The notes under the pieces are model-generated. The model worked only from the letters and a program-made list of their open reading frames with translations, was not told the origin of the DNA and searched no databases. 12,081 bases of DNA from Deltaproteobacteria bacterium (GTDB taxonomy: Bacteria; Myxococcota_A; UBA9160; SMWR01). Shown piece after piece: positions 1 to 6,984 of the stretch. Positions within the stretch are counted from its first letter, which is position 1. Each line of letters begins with the position of its first letter. The stretch covers positions 1 through 12,081 of the forward strand of contig JAJDAM010000791.1 in the NCBI GenBank assembly GCA_029261905.1, written 5' to 3'. A program made the position numbers and the translations under genes.

Positions 1-312
1 GAACTCGTTCGCTGGGGAGAACTCGAACGCGCCAGTGAGTTCGTCGACCCCGAAATGCAGGCCGCCTATTTGACCCAGGCCGAGGCCTTCCAGGGGATTC
101 GGTTCACGGACTTCGAAAGCGGTGCAATGCAAATGGACGAAGAGAAGAAGACAGCCACTACGCTCGTCGTCTATCACGCCTATTCGGTGTCCACGCTGCT
201 CGAGAAACGCATCAGCGAGAATCAGCAATGGTATCGAGACGAAGAGACATTCAACCAGTGGCGGGTGCGCCCGCAGCTCCGACAGGTCATCGGGGGGGTC
301 ACCGGACGCTAG
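1..312 (+). CDS. Conserved hypothetical protein, C-terminal part (5' end outside window)
   Basis: The reading frame is open from the first base and stops with TAG at 310-312, giving 103 visible residues. A Met codon at 55 exists, but the residues before it (ELVRWGELERASEFVDPEMQ) look like genuine protein continuing from the left, so I treat the gene as 5'-truncated by the window edge. The piece is soluble and charged, with a W-x-E-L-E-x-A-x-x-F-V-D-P pattern and a C-terminal QWYRDEETFNQWRVRPQL stretch. This resembles small exported or lipoprotein-like hypotheticals of Gammaproteobacteria, from memory only. No catalytic motif is visible and I assign no function. It ends 52 bases before the next gene on the same strand, so the two could be co-transcribed. 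Confidence 0.7.
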   Translation, partial: ELVRWGELERASEFVDPEMQAAYLTQAEAFQGIRFTDFESGAMQMDEEKKTATTLVVYHAYSVSTLLEKRISENQQWYRDEETFNQWRVRPQLRQVIGGVTGR

Positions 313-364
313 ACGCTGCGACATGTGACACGCGCGACCGTCGCGACGATCCGCCGGAGGGGCG

Positions 365-1090
365 ATGAACCGCAAGAAGATTCTGATAGCCGATGACACG
401 GAACTGTTTCGAGAGCTCGAAGCTGTGTTCCTGGCGAGAATGGGCGAGATCGTCACTGCCTCGTGCGGAAAGGAAGCGCTCGAGATCGCGCTGCGCGAGC
501 GCCCGGACGTCGTGGTCGCAGACATCGACATGCCCGAGATGGACGGCGAGACTTTGTGCCGGGCCATCAAGGCCGACCGCGACCTGTGCTCGACGCCCGT
601 CGTGCTGGTGATCTCGGGTGATTCCGCCGACGATCACGCACGTGCCGTCAGAGCCCATGCCGACGACATCCTCGCCAAGCCGTTGAGCCGGATCCAACTG
701 AACGTTTCCGTAGCGCGCCTGCTGCGCAACCGCGGCACCCGGGGGTTGATGCGGGTACAAGTCGATTCAGAGGTACGCGTGTGCGTGAGTCGCTCGCAGA
801 GTACCGCGTGGTGCGTCGCTCGCGATCTGTCACGTGGCGGGATTTTCGTCGAATCACACGGCAAGCTGCCGCTGGATACAGAGGTCGATCTCGACTTCCG
901 TCTACCGAACCAGAACGCATCGCTGCGGCCGAGTGCGCGCGTGATCTGGACTGGGAAGCACCCGACGACGGGCACACCGGGGATGGGGCTTCGATTCGTA
1001 TCGTTGGATCGCAGCAGCACCGACCGGATCGACGCCTACGTCCATGAGCGTGGCCCGCGAGAGACGAGGCGATCGGGGACCGCGACATGA
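365..1090 (+). CDS. Response regulator with C-terminal PilZ domain (REC-PilZ)
   Basis: This 241-residue cytoplasmic protein has two domains. The receiver domain (about 1-122) has the acidic pair D10/D11, the phospho-acceptor D53 in VVVADIDMPEMDG, S84 in VLVISGDS and K105 before P106, so every residue needed for phosphotransfer is present. The second domain (about 125-228) is PilZ: the arginine motif R126-G-L-M-R130 and the D154-L-S-R-G-G159 motif match the RxxxR and D/NxSxxG c-di-GMP-binding signature, followed by GMGLRF near the end of the barrel. The protein should therefore join a histidine-kinase phosphorelay to c-di-GMP sensing; no DNA-binding domain is seen, so output is probably by protein contact. 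The start follows a strong GGAGGGG (356-362). The stop overlaps the next start in ATGA (1087-1090), which implies translational coupling. No partner kinase lies in the window. Confidence 0.93.
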   Translation: MNRKKILIADDTELFRELEAVFLARMGEIVTASCGKEALEIALRERPDVVVADIDMPEMDGETLCRAIKADRDLCSTPVVLVISGDSADDHARAVRAHADDILAKPLSRIQLNVSVARLLRNRGTRGLMRVQVDSEVRVCVSRSQSTAWCVARDLSRGGIFVESHGKLPLDTEVDLDFRLPNQNASLRPSARVIWTGKHPTTGTPGMGLRFVSLDRSSTDRIDAYVHERGPRETRRSGTAT

Positions 1091-1464
1091 CCCGCGCCGT
1101 TCTGCTCGCCGCTGCGATTGTGCTGGTACTCGGAGCTGCGATTGCGGCAGCGGACGTCGGGGACCAGAACGCCGAACGTGACCATTGGCAACGCACCATC
1201 GCCAGCGCGCGGAAGAACGTCGTTCTCGCCGAGCAAGGCCTGCAAGAAGCCCTGGCCGACTACAGCGCCATGCGTCACCGACGGGGCATGCGCGGCGTGG
1301 AGAAACAGCAAGTCATTGATGCGGTCGATAACGCCAAGGCCGTCCTGACACGCGCCCAGGAAGCGCTGGATGCCGCAACGCTGGCGGCGCGACGCGCGGG
1401 CGCCCCACCCGGTTGGTTCCGCGAGCGCCAGAGCGACGCACCTGCCTCGCGTCCGGTGAACTGA
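1087..1464 (+). CDS. Small exported coiled-coil protein of unknown function
   Basis: The 125-residue product starts with a signal peptide (a short basic start, a hydrophobic run to about residue 18, and a likely cut after AIAAA near residue 22). The mature part is one long alanine- and glutamine-rich helix with heptad character (about 30-105: ASARKNVVLAEQGLQEAL, then AKAVLTRAQEALDAATLAAR), followed by a short tail with the PPGWFRER motif. It should sit in the periplasm, perhaps near peptidoglycan or the inner face of the outer membrane. Its ATG overlaps the stop of the REC-PilZ gene by four bases, so the pair is almost surely one operon and this protein may act in the same process. I do not recognise a named family. 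The final GWFRER-type tail recurs in small gammaproteobacterial exported proteins as I remember them. Confidence 0.82.
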   Translation: MTRAVLLAAAIVLVLGAAIAAADVGDQNAERDHWQRTIASARKNVVLAEQGLQEALADYSAMRHRRGMRGVEKQQVIDAVDNAKAVLTRAQEALDAATLAARRAGAPPGWFRERQSDAPASRPVN

Positions 1465-1489
1465 TTCAGGCCCTCAGTCGGTTGATCCG

Positions 1490-2038
1490 TTACCGATACC
1501 GTTCGACATCCTTCTCTGCGACGACGTTCGACACCGCTCCTGTCTCGCCTTCCTGATTTCCGCGCATGATGGCCAACGTGCGGTCCCCCTGGCGTACCAC
1601 CGTGTCGTGCCGCGTCGCGATCTGCCCTTCGCCGATCACTCGAACGCGTTCGACGATGACCGGACCCCTGTCGCCGTCTCGATTCAGTGTGAGTACGCCG
1701 CCGATGTTGATCGACGCAGTGCCGACAGTGGTCGGCTGGCTGTTGTCCGATTGGGTTGCCGGGCCGTTGAGCCCCTGCAGATATTCGAGCCGCGCGTTGA
1801 GCCGACTCGCGTAGTTGTCGGCCTCCTCAGCGGGTTGCGCAGAAAATCGCGCGTAGTCGGCAAGCGATCCAGTTTGACGGGTTTCGACGCGATCCCGATA
1901 GCGCGTGGGCACGTTCTTGATGTCGTCGGTAAACGCGACATCGCCGGTCGGCGTGCGCCACGAATAGATGTTTCCCGCAAGCGCCGGCGCGGCGATCGCG
2001 ATGCCAACCAGCGAAACCAGCAGTGTTTTCAGGGTCAT
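1490..2038 (-). CDS. Exported DUF4124-domain protein
   Basis: The 182-residue protein begins with a clear signal peptide (MTLKTLLVSLVGIAIAAP, cut after ALA near residue 21). The mature N-terminus then shows the DUF4124 pattern: I-Y-S-W-R-x-P-x-G-x-V-x-F-T-D-D followed by IKNVPTRYRDR. The rest is low-complexity and hydrophilic with a middle Y-A-S-R-L-N-A-R-L-E-Y-L-Q segment and several short beta-prone stretches. DUF4124 proteins are periplasmic and their role is not established. The frame is open further upstream to 2257, but that would run through the tRNA promoter and into the tRNA, and would bury the signal peptide, so the ATG at 2036-2038 is chosen. No strong ribosome-binding site precedes it. 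The gene is convergent with the preceding operon, with only 25 bases between the two stops. Confidence 0.88.
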   Translation of the reverse strand: MTLKTLLVSLVGIAIAAPALAGNIYSWRTPTGDVAFTDDIKNVPTRYRDRVETRQTGSLADYARFSAQPAEEADNYASRLNARLEYLQGLNGPATQSDNSQPTTVGTASINIGGVLTLNRDGDRGPVIVERVRVIGEGQIATRHDTVVRQGDRTLAIMRGNQEGETGAVSNVVAEKDVERYR

Positions 2039-2090
2039 AGTGGGGGTCCAGTTCAGATTATTCAGCACAGGAACTATCCAAGTGCCGCAT

Positions 2091-2119
2091 TTTGACACCG
2101 AGTGACGAAATTTGTCAAA
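2091..2119. promoter_or_regulatory. Inverted repeat TTTGACA / TGTCAAA in the DUF4124-tRNA intergenic region
   Basis: TTTGACA at 2091-2097 and its reverse complement TGTCAAA at 2113-2119 form a perfect 7-base inverted repeat with a 15-base spacer, about 55 bases upstream of the DUF4124 start. A third TTTGACA lies at 2175-2181 as the -35 of the tRNA promoter. The minus-strand copy could serve as the -35 of the DUF4124 gene, although the sequence 17 bases on (TCAAAA) is a poor -10. An operator or two back-to-back -35 elements are both possible. The function is inferred only from position and sequence. Confidence 0.3.
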
Positions 2120-2175
2120 CAAAACCAGATACTTATGAGCGCAGCCCCGGTGCAACCCACAAGCATCGGTGTCCT

Positions 2176-2203
2176 TTGACACAGCGCGAAACGGCGATAA
2201 TGT
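2176..2203 (+). promoter_or_regulatory. Probable promoter of the tRNA-fMet gene
   Basis: A perfect TTGACA -35 box lies at 2176-2181. Downstream, GATAAT at 2196-2201 is a five-of-six match to the -10 consensus but only 14 bases away; the overlapping TAATGT (2198-2203) gives a 16-base spacer with a poorer match. Transcription would begin near 2209-2211, about ten bases before the mature tRNA, which is typical for a tRNA gene. The position is convincing; which -10 register is used is not decided. Confidence 0.5.
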
Positions 2204-2220
2204 CACGCCCACAGATTTGT

Positions 2221-2297
<77 letters not shown>

Positions 2298-2309
2298 AGT
2301 TCAAATCAG

Positions 2310-2341
2310 AAGCCCTCGGAATCGAAAGGTTCCGGGGGCTT
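2310..2341 (+). terminator. Rho-independent-type terminator after tRNA-fMet
   Basis: The bases 2310-2323 and 2328-2341 pair over 14 positions without a bulge (two are G-T), closed by the stable tetraloop GAAA (2324-2327). It begins 12 bases after the tRNA CCA end. The tail that follows (CGTGTTTCT) is only moderately T-rich, so termination may be imperfect, but the stem is very strong and the position is right. Confidence 0.8.
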
Positions 2342-2664
2342 CGTGTTTCTACGCCTGAACGGTGGTGTGGGGCTCCGGATTCAAATGGCTCACGACTTGG
2401 CTCTGGCCGAGCGATCAGCAAAGAAAATCAAGGTTCGACGGCTCGCGAGAGCGAGTTAGCTGTTGGCGCCAGAGGTTGTTAAGGCTCTTTTGAGTCGGTC
2501 GAGTAGGGATCTCACTCCCAGCGCCCGGTGGGCCCGTTGGTGGCGTTCACCTGCCGGCAGTGTCGGCAGATGCCGATCGTCACGCTTGGTCGTGAGTAGG
2601 AGCTACAAGGCCCTCACACAACGACCGATATTCGAAACTCAGTCAAATAGAGCGGAGCGGTCGA
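2342..2664. other. Gene-poor stretch between the tRNA unit and the thiolase remnant
   Basis: I find no supported gene on either strand. Short open frames exist, such as a 24-codon ATG frame at 2385-2459 with a basic end, but none has a ribosome-binding site or a recognisable motif. I see no copy of the tRNA 3' end that would mark an integration boundary. The stretch reads as decayed sequence, in keeping with the pseudogene that follows. Confidence 0.5.
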
Positions 2665-2985
2665 GTGGTGATCCCCGTGCGGGAGATGGGCATCGGTCCG
2701 GTGTTCGCGGTGCCGAAGCTGCTGAAGCGCCACGGACTCACGATGGACGACATCGACATCGTCGAGCTCAACGAAGCCTTCGCGTCTCTGCTCCTATGCT
2801 GCCAGCGCGAGCTCGGGATCCCGAACGAGAAGCTGAACCCCAGTGGAGGCTCGATGTCGATCAGCCATCCCTTCGGCATGACCGGCTCGCCGTATGACCG
2901 GCCTGCTGATCCGCCAGCTCCGCCGCACCGGCGACCGCTACGGCATCGTCACGATGTGCGTCCGGTGGCGGGTCGGGCTTCGATA
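2665..2985 (+). pseudogene. Thiolase (acetyl-CoA acyltransferase) C-terminal remnant, frameshifted
   Basis: In frame 1 the translation contains EMGIGPVFAVPKLLKRHG, then DIDIVELNEAFAS, then NPSGGSMSISHPFGMTG. These are the hallmark C-terminal-half blocks of thiolases, including the NEAFA block and the HPxGxTG block with its catalytic His; the usual Gly before His is Ser. The match then moves to frame 2 (MTGLLIRQLRRTGDRYGIVT, from 2894), consistent with one extra C near 2890-2891. After MCV it moves to frame 3 (GGGSGF), consistent with another extra C at 2962-2963, so the catalytic Cys motif CxGGG is split. The N-terminal half with the acyl-binding Cys is absent. It cannot make an active enzyme. 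Full-length relatives of about 390 residues serve beta-oxidation or acetoacetyl-CoA metabolism. Confidence 0.88.
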
Positions 2986-3139
2986 ATTCAAATCGGTATC
3001 GTCGGGCGCGCTCGAAGTGGGACGGACGATTCGTCCCAGCGTCGGTCACGCCATGGCCAATTGCTTGCTTCGCTCTCTGCAACGGTCTGAATCGGTCCCA
3101 ATCTCGACGCGTCGCTTTCTCCGAGTCGCTTTCGCGTGA

Positions 3140-3145
3140 TAGAGT
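3140..3145 (+). promoter_or_regulatory. Possible -10 box of a leaderless promoter for the cyclase/ATPase gene
   Basis: TAGAGT at 3140-3145 matches the -10 consensus at four of six positions and is preceded by TGA. It lies eight bases before the GTG at 3154, which would place the transcription start at or next to the start codon. No Shine-Dalgarno sequence precedes either GTG candidate (3136 or 3154). No convincing -35 is visible, so the call is tentative. Confidence 0.25.
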
Positions 3146-3153
3146 CGGTCCCC

Positions 3154-6100
3154 GTGACTGCTGACGCCCGAGCGTGCTCGCACTGCAAAGAGACCAATCG
3201 TCCCGAAGCTCGCTTTTGCGATGGTTGCGGAACGCCCTTGGTGCTCGCGTGCGCGGGTTGTGGCGATGAGCTGCGCGCGAAGGCGCGTTTTTGTGACGGT
3301 TGCGGCGCGCCCGTCGCGCGTGCGGCCAGCGAGCCTCGGGCCGTCCGCGATTACACCCCGCGACACCTGGCCGACAAGGTGCTCGCGACGCGCTCCGCGC
3401 TCGAAGGGGAGCGCAAGCAGGTCAGCGTGTTGTTCGCGGACGTGAAGGGTTCGCTCGAGTTGTCGAGCGCCATCGATCCCGAGGTCTGGCACGGCGTGCT
3501 CGAACGCTTCTTCGCGGTGCTGTCCGAGGGCGTTCATCGCTTCGAAGGGACGGTCAACCAATACACCGGCGATGGCATCATGGCGCTCTTCGGTGCACCG
3601 ATTTCGCACGAAGACCATGCCCAACGCGCGTGCTACGCCGCACTCCAGATTCGCGAGGATCTCGCCGCGCTCGTGCGCGATGTGAAGCGCGAGCACGGAC
3701 TCGGCTTCTCGACGCGGATCGGAATCAACTCGGGCGAAGTGGTGGTCGGCAAGATCGGTGACGACCTGCGTATGGACTACACCGCGCAAGGTGTGACGGT
3801 TGGACTCGCCGCGCGCATGGAACAGCTCGCTTCCCCCGACACCATCTATATCTCCGATGCGACCGCCCATTGGGTCGACGGCTACTTCGCGCTCACCGAT
3901 CTCGGTGAATTTCCCGTCAAGGGCATCGATGCGCCGCCGCGCGTTCATCAACTGACCGGCGTGGGTGCCGTCCGCACCCGCTTCGACGCGTCACGCGCAC
4001 GTGGGCTGACCCGCTTCGTGGGTCGCGATGCGGACATGACGACCCTCGAAGCGGCGTTCACGCAATCGGTCGCGGGCAACGGACAGGTCGTCGGCGTGGT
4101 CGCGCCCGCAGGCACCGGTAAGAGTCGGCTGTGCTTCGAGTTTCTCGAACGATGCCGGGCGCGCGGTGTTCCCGTGATCGAGGGCCACGCGCTTTCCCAC
4201 GGCAAGAACATCCCCTTCCTGCCGATGCTCGAGATCTTCCGCGACTATTACGGAATCGCGCCCCACGACGAGCCGCGTGTCGTGCGCGAGAAGATTGCAG
4301 GTCGACTCCTGCTGCTCGACGAAAGTTTTCGCGACGCGCTTCCGGTCGTGTTCGAGAATTTTGGTGTCGCCGATCCAAGCCGTCCGATGCCGGTGCTGGA
4401 CGCGGAGGCGCGCCAGCGGCTTGTCTTCAGTGTGTTGCGCCGAGTGGTCCAGGGAGAGGGGGAACCCTTTGTGGCCTTTCTCGATGATCTTCATTGGCTC
4501 GACCCGACGAGTGAACTCTTCCTGGCCCAATGGGTCGACGCCTTGTCGGGAGGACGTTCGATGCTGCTCGTCAACTTTCGGCCCGAGTATCGTGCGGATT
4601 GGACGCAGCGTTCCTGGTATCGACAGATTGCGCTCTCGCCACTCGGACCGGACACCGTGCAAGAACTGCTCGACGATTTGCTCGGCCGCGACCCAAGCGT
4701 CGGGGGCCTTGCCGCGCGCATCCACGAACGCACGGGTGGCAATCCATTCTTTACAGAAGAGGTCGTTCAGGGGCTGATCGAATCTGGAAAGCTCGAGGGA
4801 CAGCGCGGCGCCTATCGGCTGATCGAACCGGTCGAACGCCTGGAGATTCCACCGAGTGTGAATAGCCTGCTCGCGTCGCGCATCGATCGCCTGGGCGAAC
4901 GAGAGAAGCACGTCCTTCAGGCGGCCGCAGTGCTCGGCAAGACTTTCGAAGAACCGCTGCTCGAGGAGATCGTCGAACTGCCGCAGTCCGATCTGCGTGG
5001 CGCCCTCGACGCGCTCAAGCGCGGTGAGTTCCTCTATGAGCAATCCCTCTATCCCGTTGCCGAGTACGCATTCAAGCATCCACTGACCCAGGAAGTTGCG
5101 CTCGGTTCGCAGCTCGGCGAACGGCGGCGAACGTTGCACGGCGCGACAGCCAAAGCACTCGAGCACAAACTCGCGGGGCGACTCGATGAGAACGCGGCGC
5201 TGATCGCCCACCACTGGGAAGCGGCGGGGCGCCCGCGTGCGGCGGCGCGCTGGCAGCGCCGCGCGGCGACGTGGGTCAGCGGACGGGACAGCGTGCAATC
5301 CATCCGCCACTGGCAACGCGTGCGCGAATTGACTGGCGGGCTCGAAGAGGACGAAGAATCCCAGCGGCTAGCCCTCGAAGCCTGCAGCGCCATCGCGATC
5401 ATGGGTGGCTGGCGGCTCGGACTTGGTTCCGAAGAGATGGCCACGATCACCCGGCAGGGGAAGGATCTCGCGCAACGCTTCGATGACCGAAGCACGCTGG
5501 TTCGAATCATCGCGGCCGAAGCCGCTGCGAAGGGCACAGGCGGCGACGCGCAGAGTTACTACGGGGGTGCCCTCGAGGCCGAGAGCCTGATCGATGACTC
5601 CCTCGACCGGGAATCCCGCGTCGTCGCGATTTTGAACCGCGGCTATTCGGCATTCATCTATGGCCGAATCGCCGAGGCGTTTCCCGAGCTCGAGAAGCTC
5701 GATGCCTTGACGGGAACCGACCTTCGAGCGGGTTTCGAAGCTTTGGGCTACAGCGCGGCCGTCTGGTGCGACAACGTCTCGGCGAGTGCCCTGGGCTTTC
5801 TCGGTCGCTTCGAATCCGCCGACGAGCGCGTTCTCGTCGCGATCCGCCAAGCGCGCGACAACGATTTGAAGGAGAACCTCGGTTGGGCGCTGGGTACCGT
5901 TTGTCAGATCGCCTGGTACCGCGGTGGCACCGGCAAGGGCCAGCCCGACTTGGTCACCGCAGCACTCGAATCGATACAACTGGCAGATGAAATCGCCAGT
6001 CCGTACTCCCAAGCGTTCTCCCGTTGGTGTCTCGCGTTGGCGCACTCGGTCAACGGAAATCACGAAGAGACGGCAAGCAGTGCGACGGAAGCCTTGAGGT

Positions 6101-6525
6101 TGATGCGTGAAAAGGGAACGGCGCGAGAGTACGAGGCGAGCGTGTTGAGCGTGCGCGCACAGGCGTCGCTCGCACAGGGCGACGCCGTCTTCGCCGTTCG
6201 AGATGCACGAGAGGCCGTGGTGATCGCCAAAAGGCAACCGTCCATCGCCTGGGGAATCGCGGCTTGTTGTTCGTGTGCACAGTCGCTGCTTGCAAGCGAA
6301 GGAATCGCCGCGCGCGATGAAGTGGAGAGCGCACTCGCCCAGGCATTCGCGTGGCTCGACGAATCCGGAGCGCTTGCATTGCGTCCCCGTGCGCTCGAAG
6401 CGCGCGCCGCTCTCGCCCAGGCATTGGATGACGAAGCCTCGCGCAGCCGCGATCTCGCCGAGGCGATGCGGCTCTATCGCGAAATGGGCGTTCCGAGTCA
6501 GGTCGAGCGGTTGGAGCGACTTTGA
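3154..6525 (+). CDS. Zinc-ribbon / class III nucleotide cyclase / AAA-type ATPase / TPR signalling protein
   Basis: The 1123-residue soluble protein is modular (numbering from GTG 3154; GTG 3136 would add six residues). Residues 8-50 are a double zinc ribbon with four CxxC pairs (C8/C11, C22/C25, C33/C36, C47/C50). Residues about 88-270 are a class III cyclase domain with metal-binding D96 and D140 (in YTGDGIMALFGAP), T210 in the adenine-selecting position as in class IIIb, and R221; the usual Lys is Gln136 and the usual transition-state Asn is Gly217. Residues about 285-560 are a STAND/AAA-type ATPase: Walker A APAGTGKS (317-324, first Gly replaced by Ala), Walker B FLDDLHW (D444/D445) and NFRPEY. 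A winged-helix-like stretch and a helical TPR region fill about 565-1115. The layout recalls mammalian soluble adenylyl cyclase. It likely integrates a protein or metal signal into cyclic-nucleotide output, if the cyclase is active. It stands alone, transcribed from its own start. Confidence 0.92.
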   Translation: MTADARACSHCKETNRPEARFCDGCGTPLVLACAGCGDELRAKARFCDGCGAPVARAASEPRAVRDYTPRHLADKVLATRSALEGERKQVSVLFADVKGSLELSSAIDPEVWHGVLERFFAVLSEGVHRFEGTVNQYTGDGIMALFGAPISHEDHAQRACYAALQIREDLAALVRDVKREHGLGFSTRIGINSGEVVVGKIGDDLRMDYTAQGVTVGLAARMEQLASPDTIYISDATAHWVDGYFALTDLGEFPVKGIDAPPRVHQLTGVGAVRTRFDASRARGLTRFVGRDADMTTLEAAFTQSVAGNGQVVGVVAPAGTGKSRLCFEFLERCRARGVPVIEGHALSHGKNIPFLPMLEIFRDYYGIAPHDEPRVVREKIAGRLLLLDESFRDALPVVFENFGVADPSRPMPVLDAEARQRLVFSVLRRVVQGEGEPFVAFLDDLHWLDPTSELFLAQWVDALSGGRSMLLVNFRPEYRADWTQRSWYRQIALSPLGPDTVQELLDDLLGRDPSVGGLAARIHERTGGNPFFTEEVVQGLIESGKLEGQRGAYRLIEPVERLEIPPSVNSLLASRIDRLGEREKHVLQAAAVLGKTFEEPLLEEIVELPQSDLRGALDALKRGEFLYEQSLYPVAEYAFKHPLTQEVALGSQLGERRRTLHGATAKALEHKLAGRLDENAALIAHHWEAAGRPRAAARWQRRAATWVSGRDSVQSIRHWQRVRELTGGLEEDEESQRLALEACSAIAIMGGWRLGLGSEEMATITRQGKDLAQRFDDRSTLVRIIAAEAAAKGTGGDAQSYYGGALEAESLIDDSLDRESRVVAILNRGYSAFIYGRIAEAFPELEKLDALTGTDLRAGFEALGYSAAVWCDNVSASALGFLGRFESADERVLVAIRQARDNDLKENLGWALGTVCQIAWYRGGTGKGQPDLVTAALESIQLADEIASPYSQAFSRWCLALAHSVNGNHEETASSATEALRLMREKGTAREYEASVLSVRAQASLAQGDAVFAVRDAREAVVIAKRQPSIAWGIAACCSCAQSLLASEGIAARDEVESALAQAFAWLDESGALALRPRALEARAALAQALDDEASRSRDLAEAMRLYREMGVPSQVERLERL

Positions 6526-6765
6526 ACTGCACCTTGTGATACAAGCCAGTCTTCTGCCTCCCACCATTACGTGGAGAGCACACAAGCCAACGAATCGCGA
6601 TGCAACGTTGCCTTCAAATGGAATTTTCAGACCGAGCCACTCGTAGACCTGCAGCTGCTTGCGCGCGATCACGAGAACAAGGTCTCAACTCGTGGCGCTG
6701 ATCCCCCTGGTCTCCTGGATCGGCGGCGCGTTGGTGGAGCGCGTCGTCAACGCGGCGTTGGGCTG
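6526..6765. other. Intergenic stretch with a possible hydrophobic gene fragment
   Basis: No complete gene is visible. From a GTG at 6692 one frame encodes VALIPLVSWIGGALVERVV followed by NAALG and a TGA at 6764-6766. This looks like a transmembrane helix and the end of a membrane protein, but the frame meets a stop only 16 codons upstream and no start has a ribosome-binding site. The TGA overlaps the ATG of the next ORF (TGATG), a layout typical of translationally coupled genes, so this may be the broken 3' end of an upstream partner. A weak hairpin (CTTGT/ACAAG, 6533-6545) follows the cyclase gene, without a T-tract. Confidence 0.3.
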
Positions 6766-6942
6766 ATGGATCCGCGCATTCTCTTGATCCTGGCGATCGG
6801 CCTCATCGGGCATGTCGCGTGTCTGGCAAATCCTCTCGAGACGGGCGCGGCCAGGGCGGCCCCGTCGATCGTCGTCTACACCCCGCGAGAGTTCGTCACC
6901 CTCGACCCGAACCGACACGTGGTGCGCGCGGCGTCCCCATGA
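6766..6942 (+). pseudogene. Short signal-peptide ORF resembling the N-terminus of an amidohydrolase, truncated
   Basis: The ORF has 58 codons. It begins with a hydrophobic export-type segment (MDPRILLILAIGLIGHVACL). After a short linker comes IVVYTPREFVTLDPNR, which fits the opening strands of YtcJ-like amidohydrolases (typically I-x-T-A-R-E-x-V-T-L-D-P-x-R-P followed by A-V-A-V-R-D-G-R-I). The match ends at VVRAASP and a TGA, and the remaining roughly 500 residues of such an enzyme, with all metal-binding His residues, are absent. The start codon has no ribosome-binding site. If it is translated, the product would be a small exported peptide; a decayed gene is more likely. The family assignment rests on one short motif and my memory of the family. 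Confidence 0.4.
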
Positions 6943-6984
6943 CGGGTTTCTTTGCGCCCGGTCAATGTCCAGGGAGGAGGCGAT

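Noticed and set aside
2385..2459. 24-codon ATG frame with a basic C-terminus
   Set aside because: No ribosome-binding site and no conservation evidence; too short to support.
3046..6672. Three long minus-strand open frames (3046-3951, 3991-5316, 5368-6672) opposite the cyclase/ATPase gene
   Set aside because: They mirror the high-GC codon pattern of the plus-strand gene, have no family motifs, and the plus strand carries continuous domain motifs throughout.
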